Source of the DNA: Andreprevotia lacus DSM 23236
GTDB lineage: Bacteria; Pseudomonadota; Gammaproteobacteria; Burkholderiales; Chitinibacteraceae
Length of the DNA: 42,177 nucleotides
NCBI RefSeq assembly: GCF_900176275.1
Contig: NZ_FWXD01000002.1
Location: 1 to 42,177 of the forward strand
Reading direction: 5' to 3'
In this document: positions 34,921 to 42,177 of the stretch, piece by piece
How the letters are laid out: each line of letters starts with the position of its first letter
How positions within the stretch are numbered: the first letter of the stretch is position 1
Translations under genes and position numbers: made by a program
The notes under the pieces: generated by a model
Seen by the model: only the letters and a program-made list of their open reading frames with translations
Database searches by the model: none
What the model was told of the DNA's origin: nothing

Positions 34921-35958
34921 TTACAGGGAGAGCTCGCGCTTCGCCTCACTGCTGCGCAGCGCCAGTTCCAGTATCTCCATCACCGCAATGGCCTGATCGG
35001 CCGGCACCGGATTGGCGGCCCCTTGTGTGATGGCGGCATGAACACCGCCATAGTAGGCGCGGTAATCACCAGTCAGCGTGGGCACGCTTTCGCGCTGTGG
35101 CTCACCAGCGGTGCCGATCAGCAGTTCGCCGTGGCGCGGGTCGTCGCCCCAACCGGCGCAGCCGGGCTGCAGGCCGGCCTTGAGCATGTCTTCCTGCGTA
35201 TCCAGTCCGTATTTGACGAAGCTGGCCCGCGTGCCGTGCACGACAAAGCGCGGGCTGCCGCCGGCCACCAGCATGCTGGCCGACAGGATCACCCGCTTGT
35301 CGGCGTAGCGCAGCAGCACATGCGCATCGTCCACCGACAGGCCGCCATCGCGGCGCACCGCCAGATCGGCGTATACCGCTTGCGGCTTGCCAAACAGCTG
35401 CAGCGCCTGGTCGATCACGTGCGGGCCAAGGTCATACCACAGCCCCGCGCCGGCCCCGGCACCCTCGCGCCAGCGCTGGCGTACCTCTGGGCGGAAGCGG
35501 TCGAAGTGCGATTCAAACTGCGCCACACGGCCCAGCTGGCCCGATTCGATCAGGTGCTTCACCGTCAGAAAGTCAGCATCCCAGCGGCGGTTGTGGAACA
35601 CCGACAGCAGCAGCCCCCGTTCGCCGGCAATCTGCTCCAGCTCGCGCGCTTCGGCCACGGTCAGCGTGAAGGGTTTATCGACCACCACATGCTTGCCTGC
35701 CAGCAATGCGGTCTTGGCCAAGGGGTGATGCGTGTCGTTGGGCGTGGCTATCACCACCAGCTGGATGAGCGGGTCGGCCAGGATGGCCGCTGCTTCGGCA
35801 TGCACCTGCGCAGCCGGGAAATCGGCATGCACCTTGGCCGGGCTGGACGATAGCACTGCGGTCAGGTGCAGGCCGGGCGTGGCGGCGATCAGCGGGGCGT
35901 GGAAGGTCTTGCCGGCATAGCCGTAGCCCAGCAGGGCAACATTCAGTGGTGTGGTCAT
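34921..35958 (-). CDS. Gfo/Idh/MocA-family NAD(P)-dependent oxidoreductase
   Basis: 345 aa. The N-terminal Rossmann domain has ALLGYGYAGKTFHAP (about residues 7-21), and the active-site DKPFTLT follows the second fold edge near residue 95. The C-terminal domain contains the WYDLGPHVIDQAL His segment characteristic of the family. Close in type to E. coli YdgJ. It oxidises or reduces a sugar or inositol-like substrate; the substrate is unknown. The start at 35958 aligns with the usual beta strand; the open frame from 35985 lacks support. Confidence 0.86.
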   Translation of the reverse strand: MTTPLNVALLGYGYAGKTFHAPLIAATPGLHLTAVLSSSPAKVHADFPAAQVHAEAAAILADPLIQLVVIATPNDTHHPLAKTALLAGKHVVVDKPFTLTVAEARELEQIAGERGLLLSVFHNRRWDADFLTVKHLIESGQLGRVAQFESHFDRFRPEVRQRWREGAGAGAGLWYDLGPHVIDQALQLFGKPQAVYADLAVRRDGGLSVDDAHVLLRYADKRVILSASMLVAGGSPRFVVHGTRASFVKYGLDTQEDMLKAGLQPGCAGWGDDPRHGELLIGTAGEPQRESVPTLTGDYRAYYGGVHAAITQGAANPVPADQAIAVMEILELALRSSEAKRELSL

Positions 35959-36033
35959 GGATATATTCTGTGGTGAGGCTACCAACGATCAACTTACCGC
36001 TGGAGGTGGCCGGTGGGCATCCGGTGTTGTGAT

Positions 36034-36302
36034 TAGGGCCTGTTAACACTTATTTCACGCTTGCGTTCGGGGTAGTTCGGGATGGAGCGCAAGGCGCAGA
36101 ACGCGCCGCGGTACGGGTACCGCAAGCGGTTTGCAACGCAGCGAACCGCCCGAAATACCCCGAACCCGCAGGGCTGGGCCGCAAAGAGGCCATCTACGGC
36201 GTTACGCGCCTTGGCAATAACCGGTTATTGCCGCGTTGCGTGCCTTGTAGCTGACCTCTTTGCGGCCCAGCGCAAGCGCGAAATAAGTGTTAACAGGCCC
36301 TA
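36034..36302. mobile_element. MITE-like element with ~30-bp inverted ends and TA target (copy 3)
   Basis: Nearly identical to 25921-26188, with the same ends, nested hairpins and flanking TA. The central palindrome is GGCAATAACCGGTTATTGCC instead of GGCAAAACCGGTTTTGCC; both are perfect palindromes, so the changes occurred in pairs. It lies 2 nt past the stop of the small lipoprotein gene and fills most of the 346-nt gap 35959-36304. Confidence 0.85.
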
Positions 36303-36304
36303 GC

Positions 36305-36598
36305 TCAATCTTGCTTGAGCTGCTGCGTATTGGCATTGCCGCCGATGGCGCGAGCCGGGGCTGCGGGCGCCGGGCTGTTCTGTGCGGCATCCGCCGCCAG
36401 ATCGACCACTTTGCCGGCGGTATTCACGCCAGCCTTGCCCACGTCCCATGCCACGCCGGCTGCCGTGGTGCTGACGTTGACTGCGGTGGTGGCCACGTTC
36501 ACGGCAGTGGCGCCAACAGTCACCGCCGTGCTGACCACGGCGCAGCCGCTGAGCGTGCTGCCCAGCAAGAGTGCGCTGATTGCGATATGCAGTTTCAT
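36305..36598 (-). CDS. Small lipoprotein, unknown
   Basis: 97 aa. The signal peptide ends in the lipobox LSGC with lipidated Cys at residue 19. The rest is an Ala/Val/Thr-rich near-repeat (TVGATAVNVATTAVNVSTTAAGVAWDV) likely to form an amphipathic helix, then a Pro/Ala-rich tail. The start at 36598 overlaps the dgt stop (ATGA). No family assigned with confidence. Confidence 0.75.
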   Translation of the reverse strand: MKLHIAISALLLGSTLSGCAVVSTAVTVGATAVNVATTAVNVSTTAAGVAWDVGKAGVNTAGKVVDLAADAAQNSPAPAAPARAIGGNANTQQLKQD

Positions 36599-37917
36599 CG
36601 CCCCATCCCCCCTACTTGTTGCGCCAGATAGGTGGCGTAGTTGTCGGTCATGCCACCGATGAAGTCGAGCACGCGGCGGTAGGTTTCGTACATGGGCCAT
36701 TCCTTTCTGGGGGCGTTGTATTCCATCAGGTCGAGCACGCGCTTGAGGCGGAACGGCATTTCGCTGCTGACTTTCTGCTGGTAGGCCGCCTTGCAAAAGG
36801 CATCCAGCAGGATGTCGAGGCAGGTGAATGAGCCGACTTCGATTTCGATCTTGCGCCGTTCGTTGAAAATACGGTCGCGCGCCAGCTGTTTGGCCTCGTT
36901 GATGCCGTGGCGCATGCCCGCCGGGCAGTCGTTCAGCAGGTCGCCCTGATAGCGGCCATCCATCAGTCTGTCGTACTGGGCGATGAAGGTGGCAGCCACA
37001 TCGCGCACGCAGCGGTCGATGGCCTTGCCGCGTAGCAGCGAAATCTTGCGCCGTACCGACGGCGCGGCGGCAACTTCCAGCGCCAGCAGCGCGGCATCGC
37101 CACCGACGATCTTCAGCAAAATGGGTTCAACGGTCTCGAACGACAACATGCCGATCTCGATGCCGTCTTCCAGATCGAGTATGGCGTAGCAGATGTCGTC
37201 GGCCGCTTCCATCAGGTAAGACAGCGGGTGGCGTGCCCAGCGGCCATCTTCCAGCTGGGGCAGGCCCAGTCGCTGCGCCACGTGTGCAAGTTGCTGGGTT
37301 TCGCTCTGGTAGCAGCTGAATTTGCCTTTCTCGCCGGCATGATCGCTGCTCCACGGGTATTTCAAGGTGGCGCCCAGCGTGGCATAGGTCAGCCGCAGCC
37401 CGCCTTCAAAACGGTGGTTTTCCAGCTGGGTGATGATGCGAAAGCCCTGCGCGTTGCCCTCGAAGGTCATCAGGTCGCGACGTTCGTCGGCGTTCAGGTG
37501 CTGCAGCAGATAGGCGTGCTCGTCGCGGCGGAACCAGTCGCGGATCGCGTATTCGCCGGCATGGCCGAACGGCGGGTTGCCGATGTCATGCGCCAGGCAG
37601 GCCGCCTGCACGATGGCGCCGAGGTCATACGGGTTGATGCCGGCCGGCAGCTTGTCGCGCAGTGCTTCGCCCACCAGTACGCCCAGCGAGCGCCCCACGC
37701 AGGCCACCTCGATGCTGTGCGTCAGCCGCGTGTGCACGTGGTCGTTCTCGGTCATCGGGTGCACTTGCGTCTTGCGCCCCATGCGCCGGAACGGCGAGCA
37801 GAACACGATGCGGTCGTGATCCTTGTGGAAGTTGCTGCGGCCGCTTTGCAGCGGGGTGTCGTCGCCGGGCTCGGCGCCCAGTCGGTGTGCCGAAAGCAGT
37901 TGCTGCCAGTCCATCAT
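36595..37917 (-). CDS. dgt: Deoxyguanosinetriphosphate triphosphohydrolase-like HD protein
   Basis: 440-aa dNTP triphosphohydrolase. The metal-binding HD motif lies in CLAHDIGNPPFGHAGE (H110-D111), with the preceding HTRLTHSIEVACVGRSLG containing His67. The N-terminal SNFHKDHDRIVFCSPFRRM is typical of the Dgt-like family. It hydrolyses dNTPs to deoxynucleoside and triphosphate. The start at 37917 (ATGATG) is chosen by homology; the frame runs far upstream to 38337 through the potA start region and is not credible there. Coupled to the lipoprotein gene downstream. Confidence 0.9.
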   Translation of the reverse strand: MMDWQQLLSAHRLGAEPGDDTPLQSGRSNFHKDHDRIVFCSPFRRMGRKTQVHPMTENDHVHTRLTHSIEVACVGRSLGVLVGEALRDKLPAGINPYDLGAIVQAACLAHDIGNPPFGHAGEYAIRDWFRRDEHAYLLQHLNADERRDLMTFEGNAQGFRIITQLENHRFEGGLRLTYATLGATLKYPWSSDHAGEKGKFSCYQSETQQLAHVAQRLGLPQLEDGRWARHPLSYLMEAADDICYAILDLEDGIEIGMLSFETVEPILLKIVGGDAALLALEVAAAPSVRRKISLLRGKAIDRCVRDVAATFIAQYDRLMDGRYQGDLLNDCPAGMRHGINEAKQLARDRIFNERRKIEIEVGSFTCLDILLDAFCKAAYQQKVSSEMPFRLKRVLDLMEYNAPRKEWPMYETYRRVLDFIGGMTDNYATYLAQQVGGMGR

Positions 37918-38137
37918 GAGCCGGGGTACTCCGCGCGCTGCCATGTGAGAGGGATCGATTATATGCGCGTGCCGCGACGGGTTTGCGTGCCGTATTGCCA
38001 TGGCGGGGCGCAAACGGGGCAGGGCACACGCAAGCCCTTGATCCGGCTGGCAGGAAAACACTCGTTTGGGCCTGCCCGGCCGGGTGGTTTTTGTTAGAAT
38101 CGCCCGCAAAATTTCAAGACTTGGGACGATTGCTGCG

Positions 38138-39223
38138 ATGGCGCTGCTCGAAATCCGTGACGTGGTGAAAACTTTCGGCGATTTTACTGCCGTCAACCAC
38201 GTCAGCCTGTCGGTGGAAGCCGGCGAATTCTTTACCCTGCTGGGCCCGTCGGGCTGCGGCAAGACCACCCTGTTGCGCATGCTGGCCGGTTTCGAGCAGC
38301 CGAACTCGGGCCAGATCCTGCTCGACGGCAAGGACATGAGCCAGGTGCCGCCGGAAAAACGCCCGGTGCATACCGTGTTCCAGAGCTATGCCCTGTTCCC
38401 GCACATGACGGTGGCGCAGAACATCGCCTTTCCGCTGCAGATGGCCGGCGTGGCCAAGGCCGACATCCCGGCCCGCGTGGCCGAGGTGCTGGAAGACGTG
38501 CGCCTGCAGCAGTTTGCCAAGCGCTTTCCGCACGAGTTGTCCGGTGGCCAGCGCCAGCGCGTGGCCATTGCCCGTGCACTGGTCAACCGCCCGCGTCTGC
38601 TGTTGCTGGACGAGCCGCTGTCCGCGCTCGACGCCAAGCTGCGTGAAGAAATGCAGCTGGAGCTGATCAACCTGCAGAAGGAAGTGGGCATCACTTTCGT
38701 GTATGTGACCCACGATCAGGGTGAAGCGCTGGCGCTCAGCCATCGCATTGCGGTGATGAACAAGGGCGAAGTGGCGCAGCTTGATGCGCCGGAAACGATA
38801 TACAGCTACCCCAAGAATCGCTTCGTGGCCGACTTCATTGGCCAGTGCAACCTGCTCGACGCCAAGGTGGTCGAGGTAGGCGGCGAGCGCATGAAGGTGG
38901 AAATCCCCGGCGTGGGTGTGTGCGAAACGCTGCCGGTGGACGGTGCACAGGTCGGCCAGAGCGGCACGCTCACCCTGCGCCCGGAGAAAATCCGTCTGGC
39001 TGCCAGCGTGGCGCACGATGCCGACGAAGTGCACTTCACGGGCAAGGTGCACGATTGCCTGTATCTGGGCGACGTGACCATCTATATCGTCGAGCTGGAT
39101 AACGGCACCTTGGTGGAAACCATGTTGCCCAACTCGGCGCCGGGCCGTGCGCGCTTCTTCGACGACAACGATGCGGTGGAGCTGGCCTGGCGTTACGACG
39201 CCGGCCACTTCCTGCTCGGCTAA
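38138..39223 (+). CDS. potA: Polyamine ABC transporter ATPase
   Basis: 361-aa ABC ATPase. Walker A is GPSGCGKT (residues 36-43), the signature [15 protein letters not shown], Walker [13 protein letters not shown], and the switch VTHDQGEAL. A C-terminal TOBE-2 domain (TLRPEKIRL) is typical of PotA/PotG. It energises spermidine/putrescine uptake with PotB and PotC. Start at 38138. TAGAAT at 38094-38099 could be a -10. Confidence 0.92.
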   Translation: MALLEIRDVVKTFGDFTAVNHVSLSVEAGEFFTLLGPSGCGKTTLLRMLAGFEQPNSGQILLDGKDMSQVPPEKRPVHTVFQSYALFPHMTVAQNIAFPLQMAGVAKADIPARVAEVLEDVRLQQFAKRFPHELSGGQRQRVAIARALVNRPRLLLLDEPLSALDAKLREEMQLELINLQKEVGITFVYVTHDQGEALALSHRIAVMNKGEVAQLDAPETIYSYPKNRFVADFIGQCNLLDAKVVEVGGERMKVEIPGVGVCETLPVDGAQVGQSGTLTLRPEKIRLAASVAHDADEVHFTGKVHDCLYLGDVTIYIVELDNGTLVETMLPNSAPGRARFFDDNDAVELAWRYDAGHFLLG

Positions 39224-39233
39224 GGGGGGCGTG

Positions 39234-40160
39234 ATGCGCAATCTCTCCACCCGTTTCAGCCGCTGGCTGATTTCCGGCCCGCCGCTGTTGTACCTGTTGA
39301 TCTTCTTTGCCGCACCGTCGTTGATCATGGTGTTTGCCGCCTTCCGTATTCCCGGTGATTACGGTGGCCTGGTACCCATGGTGCAAACCGATGATGCCGG
39401 CCATACGCAGGTGCTGATCAATGCCGGTAACTGGCATGACTTCATTACCTTCGAGAATTTCGGCCGCTTCTTTGAAGACAGCATCTACGCGCAGCTGTTT
39501 CTGAAGTCGTTCTGGTATGCCGGGCTGACCACCGTCATCTGCATCGTGCTGGCCTACCCGCTGGCATGGCTGATCGCGCGCAGCGCCAAAAAGACGCGCG
39601 ATCTGCTGGTGTTGCTGGTCATCCTGCCGTTCTGGTCCAACTTTTTGATCCGCGTGTATGCGTGGATGATCATCCTCGGCCCGCAGAGCTATTTCAGCAT
39701 CGGCTTGAACAAATTCCTGGCGCTGTTCGGCATTGCGCCGGTCACCATGCTGTTCTCGGAGTTTGCCGTCATTGTCGGTCTGGTCTACGTGCACCTGCCC
39801 TTCATGGTGTTGCCGCTGTATGCCAATCTGGAAAAGCACGACATGGCCTTGCTCGATGCCGCGCAAGACCTCGGCGCCAACGCGTGGCAGCGCTTCTGGC
39901 GCATCACCTGGCCGCTCAGCCTGCCGGGCGTATGGGCGGGTACCGCCCTGGTATTCATTCCGGCGCTGGGCATGTTTGCCATCCCCGATCTCTTGGGGGG
40001 CACAGATACCGGCATGATCGGCAATCTGATCAAGCAACAATTCCTGGATAGCCGCGACTGGCCGTTCGGCTCGACGCTGTCCATCATGCTCACCCTTGCC
40101 GTATTGCTGATGGCTGCCATCGCTGGCTGGGCCGGCAGCCGCAAGAAGGAGCGCGCATGA
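39234..40160 (+). CDS. potB: Polyamine ABC transporter permease PotB/PotH type
   Basis: 308-aa permease with about six hydrophobic segments. A large first periplasmic loop follows the FFAAPSLIMVFAAF segment. The LILPFWSNFLIRVYAWMIIL-like region (LVILPFWSNFLIRVYAWM) and the coupling loop LDAAQDLGANAWQRFWRITWPL are hallmarks of PotB. A strong AGGGGGG precedes the ATG at 39234. It overlaps potC by 4 nt. Confidence 0.92.
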   Translation: MRNLSTRFSRWLISGPPLLYLLIFFAAPSLIMVFAAFRIPGDYGGLVPMVQTDDAGHTQVLINAGNWHDFITFENFGRFFEDSIYAQLFLKSFWYAGLTTVICIVLAYPLAWLIARSAKKTRDLLVLLVILPFWSNFLIRVYAWMIILGPQSYFSIGLNKFLALFGIAPVTMLFSEFAVIVGLVYVHLPFMVLPLYANLEKHDMALLDAAQDLGANAWQRFWRITWPLSLPGVWAGTALVFIPALGMFAIPDLLGGTDTGMIGNLIKQQFLDSRDWPFGSTLSIMLTLAVLLMAAIAGWAGSRKKERA

Positions 40161-40939
40161 AAGTCTCCCGCTGGGTATGGGGCGCGGCCTCTCTGGTTTA
40201 CGCCTTCCTCTATCTGCCGCTGGCCATCGTGGTGGTGTTTTCGTTCAACGATTCGGCGCTCAACGCCGAATGGGTGGGCTTCACCCTCGACTGGTACAAG
40301 CAGCTGTTCCACGACGACGTGATGATCGAAGCCGCCAGCCATACCTTGGCCATCGGCTTTGTCACCTGCGTGGTTTCCACCGTGCTGGGCACCCTGGCCG
40401 GCTATGCCATGTACAAGTACCGGCTGCGCCTGCTGCCGGTGCTGGTGCTCACGCCGATTGCCATTCCGGAAATCCTTACCGGCGTATCGCTGCTGATCTT
40501 CTTCGTCATGCTCAACATGACCCTGGGGCTGGTATCGATCACCTTGTCGCACATTGCCTTCTGCATCGGCTTCGTCGCCATCGTGGTGCGCTCGCGCTTG
40601 CAGGGCATGGACGAATCGCTGGTCGAAGCCGCGCGCGACCTGGGCGCCAGCCCGATCACCGCCTTCCGCCGCATTACCCTGCCGCTGATCATGCCGGGCA
40701 TCATCGCCGGTGCGCTGATGGCGTTCACGCTGTCGATCGACGACTTCGTGATCTCCTTCTTCACCGCCGGCGTCGGCTCCAACACGCTGCCGCTGGAAAT
40801 CTACAGCCGTGTGAAAGTGCCAGTGAAGCTCAACCCGGAAGTGAACGCGATCTCCAGCCTGCTGATGCTGCTGACCCTGTCGCTGATCCTGATCGTGAGC
40901 AAGGTGGCCCCAAGCGCATTGAGGGCGGGTGGGGACTGA
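40157..40939 (+). CDS. potC: Polyamine ABC transporter permease PotC/PotI type
   Basis: 260-aa permease: VVFSFNDSALNAEWVGFTLDWY near residue 32, the coupling loop VEAARDLGASPITAFRRITLPLIMPGIIAGALMAF, and SIDDFVISFFTAG, all standard for PotC. It overlaps potB as ATGA. No potD-type binding protein follows; a terminator comes at once, so the binding protein must be encoded elsewhere. Confidence 0.93.
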   Translation: MKVSRWVWGAASLVYAFLYLPLAIVVVFSFNDSALNAEWVGFTLDWYKQLFHDDVMIEAASHTLAIGFVTCVVSTVLGTLAGYAMYKYRLRLLPVLVLTPIAIPEILTGVSLLIFFVMLNMTLGLVSITLSHIAFCIGFVAIVVRSRLQGMDESLVEAARDLGASPITAFRRITLPLIMPGIIAGALMAFTLSIDDFVISFFTAGVGSNTLPLEIYSRVKVPVKLNPEVNAISSLLMLLTLSLILIVSKVAPSALRAGGD

Positions 40940-40952
40940 CCCTGCCGGAATA

Positions 40953-40984
40953 CAAAAACACAGGGGCCGATGGCCCCTTTGTTT
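40953..40984. terminator. Bidirectional terminator between potC and the CRISPR array
   Basis: Stem AGGGGCC / GGCCCCT with loop GAT, extended by A-rich and T-rich flanks (CAAAAACAC / TTGTTTTG). It would end both the potC transcript and the leftward pre-crRNA transcript. Confidence 0.85.
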
Positions 40985-41003
40985 TGCTCGAGGGTGTTGT
41001 TGG

Positions 41004-42177
41004 TTTCTGAGCTGCCTGTGCGGCAGCGAACATCGACAAATTGGTGCTGGGCATGGACAGGACTTTCTGAGCTGCCTGTGCGGCAGCGAACCAGCTCTCG
41101 CAGGTCACCCAGCTGGACCCGCATTTCTGCGCTGCCTGTGCGGCAGCGAACTTTCCCGCATCGGGCGAAACCGTTGCTTTCGATTTCTGAGCTGCCTGTG
41201 CGGCAGCGAACGCAGCCTGCGCCAGATGGCCGATTTGCTCATCTTTCTGAGCTGCCTGTGCGGCAGCGAACGAGCCGTTTGGTGCCTGGCTGGGCCTGCA
41301 GTGTTTCTGAGCTGCCTGTGCGGCAGCGAACCTCAGGCCGCTTCTTCACCAGCAGCTTTTGCTTTTCTGAGCTGCCTGTGCGGCAGCGAACGGCAAGTGG
41401 AAAATCTGGAACTTCATGCCATTTTTCTGAGCTGCCTGTGCGGCAGCGAACACCGACCGGCGTATCCAACGTGAACTTCGGCTTTTCTGAGCTGCCTGTG
41501 CGGCAGCGAACTTGGAAGTCGTCACCGCAGGCCACGTGTACACTTTCTGAGCTGCCTGTGCGGCAGCGAACGCTGCGTGGAAAAGGCGGCGGCGCGGGGT
41601 CATTTTCTGAGCTGCCTGTGCGGCAGCGAACAAGCCCCTATGGCCAGCCCGGCGACCGGCTGTTTTCTGAGCTGCCTGTGCGGCAGCGAACTGCTTTGCG
41701 GCGATGAGCATCAGGGGGTTGAATTTCTGAGCTGCCTGTGCGGCAGCGAACAATGAGACAACTCAAACTGCATCGCCGCTGCGTTTCTGAGCTGCCTGTG
41801 CGGCAGCGAACAATGAGACAACTCAAACTGCATCGCCGCTGCGTTTCTGAGCTGCCTGTGCGGCAGCGAACTGACGCACTACGTGTACCCGCTGCCTACC
41901 TTCTTTCTGAGCTGCCTGTGCGGCAGCGAACATGGTTTGGATTCCGAGGATGCCGAGCGAGCTTTTCTGAGCTGCCTGTGCGGCAGCGAACCCGATCTCG
42001 ATCCGCGCAAGGCGTTCCTGCGCTTTCTGAGCTGCCTGTGCGGCAGCGAACGTCGAATAGCGATAGCAAGTGGGCCAATATGGTTTCTGAGCTGCCTGTG
42101 CGGCAGCGAACTTGCGCAGGGTCGTGCTGCTGTAGCTGCAGAATTTCTGAGCTGCCTGTGCGGCAGCGAACAAGGGC
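41004..42177 (-). CRISPR. Type I-F CRISPR array, 20 repeats, transcribed leftwards
   Basis: 20 repeats of 28 bp at exactly 60-bp intervals (first 41004-41031, last 42144-42171) with 19 complete 32-bp spacers; a further spacer runs off the edge. Read on the minus strand the repeat begins GTTCGCTGCCGCACAGGCAG and ends CTCAGAAA, the classic I-F/Cas6f repeat with stem GCTGCC/GGCAGC. By that orientation the leader and newest spacers lie right of the window, and 41004 is the old end. No cas genes are in the window. Repeat 3 (41124-41151) has one substitution. The spacers at 41752-41783 and 41812-41843 are identical. Confidence 0.98.

Noticed and set aside
36082-36303. 73-aa open frame inside the MITE-like element
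   Set aside because: It is wholly within the hairpin-rich element, has no ribosome site, and runs into the inverted end. No resemblance to a transposase.
37918-38137. Small gene between dgt and potA
   Set aside because: Short frames only, none with a ribosome site or recognisable sequence; the region is best read as divergent promoters.
37918-38337. N-terminal extension of dgt to 38337
   Set aside because: The extension is antisense to the start of potA and its conserved Walker region. The family N-terminus begins at the ATG at 37917.
40929-42173. Long open frames through the CRISPR array with repeated SELPVRQRT, FLSCLCGSE or FAAAQAAQK units
   Set aside because: The 60-bp period is a multiple of three and the repeat has no stop in several frames, so the frames stay open by arithmetic. 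They are not proteins.

Overview
The window is about 42 kb of GC-rich bacterial chromosome that codes densely on both strands. Gene content and protein sequences (SsuEADCB plus SsuF, CysTWA, MiaB/PhoH/YbeY/CorC/Lnt, pteridine-reductase-type FolM) point to a betaproteobacterium. Neisseriales (Chromobacteriaceae or Chitinibacteraceae type) is my best guess; this is inference, since no rRNA gene is present.

Layout. (1) 57-5482, minus strand: a lysine/2-oxoadipate catabolic operon with a DUF1338/HglS-type 2-oxoadipate dioxygenase, two tandem secreted solute-binding-like proteins, a saccharopine-dehydrogenase-family protein and an ALDH7 (aminoadipate semialdehyde) dehydrogenase. (2) 5660-7971, minus: lnt and corC. 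(3) 8121-11924: an EamA exporter with a LysR regulator, converging on a DHA2 multidrug exporter with its MarR regulator. (4) 12107-22016, plus: a 10-kb organosulfur and sulfate island, ssuE-ssuA1-ssuA2-ssuD-ssuC-ssuB-ssuF, then sbp-cysT-cysW-cysA. (5) 22083-25745: divergent di-haem peroxidase and AcpA-type phosphoesterase genes sharing a control region that looks like two PhoB-type promoters. (6) 26259-32695, mostly minus: ybeY, phoH, a membrane-anchored GH3 hexosaminidase, a small EamA protein, a YecA-like protein, a small membrane protein, miaB, an exported protein and tRNA-Met. (7) 32743-37917: MidA-type methyltransferase, FolM-type reductase, Gfo/Idh/MocA oxidoreductase, small lipoprotein and dGTPase. 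(8) 38138-40939, plus: potA-potB-potC. (9) 41004 to the right edge: a type I-F CRISPR array of 20 repeats, read leftwards, with leader and cas genes outside the window.

Three non-coding elements stand out. A ~268-bp MITE-like element with ~30-bp terminal inverted repeats flanked by TA is present twice in full and once as an end fragment that supplies the stop codon of the ALDH gene. Its central palindrome differs between the full copies but remains a perfect palindrome in both. A second family, ~129 bp long and starting with a terminator-like hairpin, occurs three times in full and once with an internal deletion. The I-F array carries one exactly duplicated spacer and one repeat variant falling in the crRNA 5' handle.

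The widely conserved miaB-phoH-ybeY-corC-lnt cluster is split here: 18 kb of accessory metabolism lies between corC and ybeY, and both repeat families sit at the ybeY junction.
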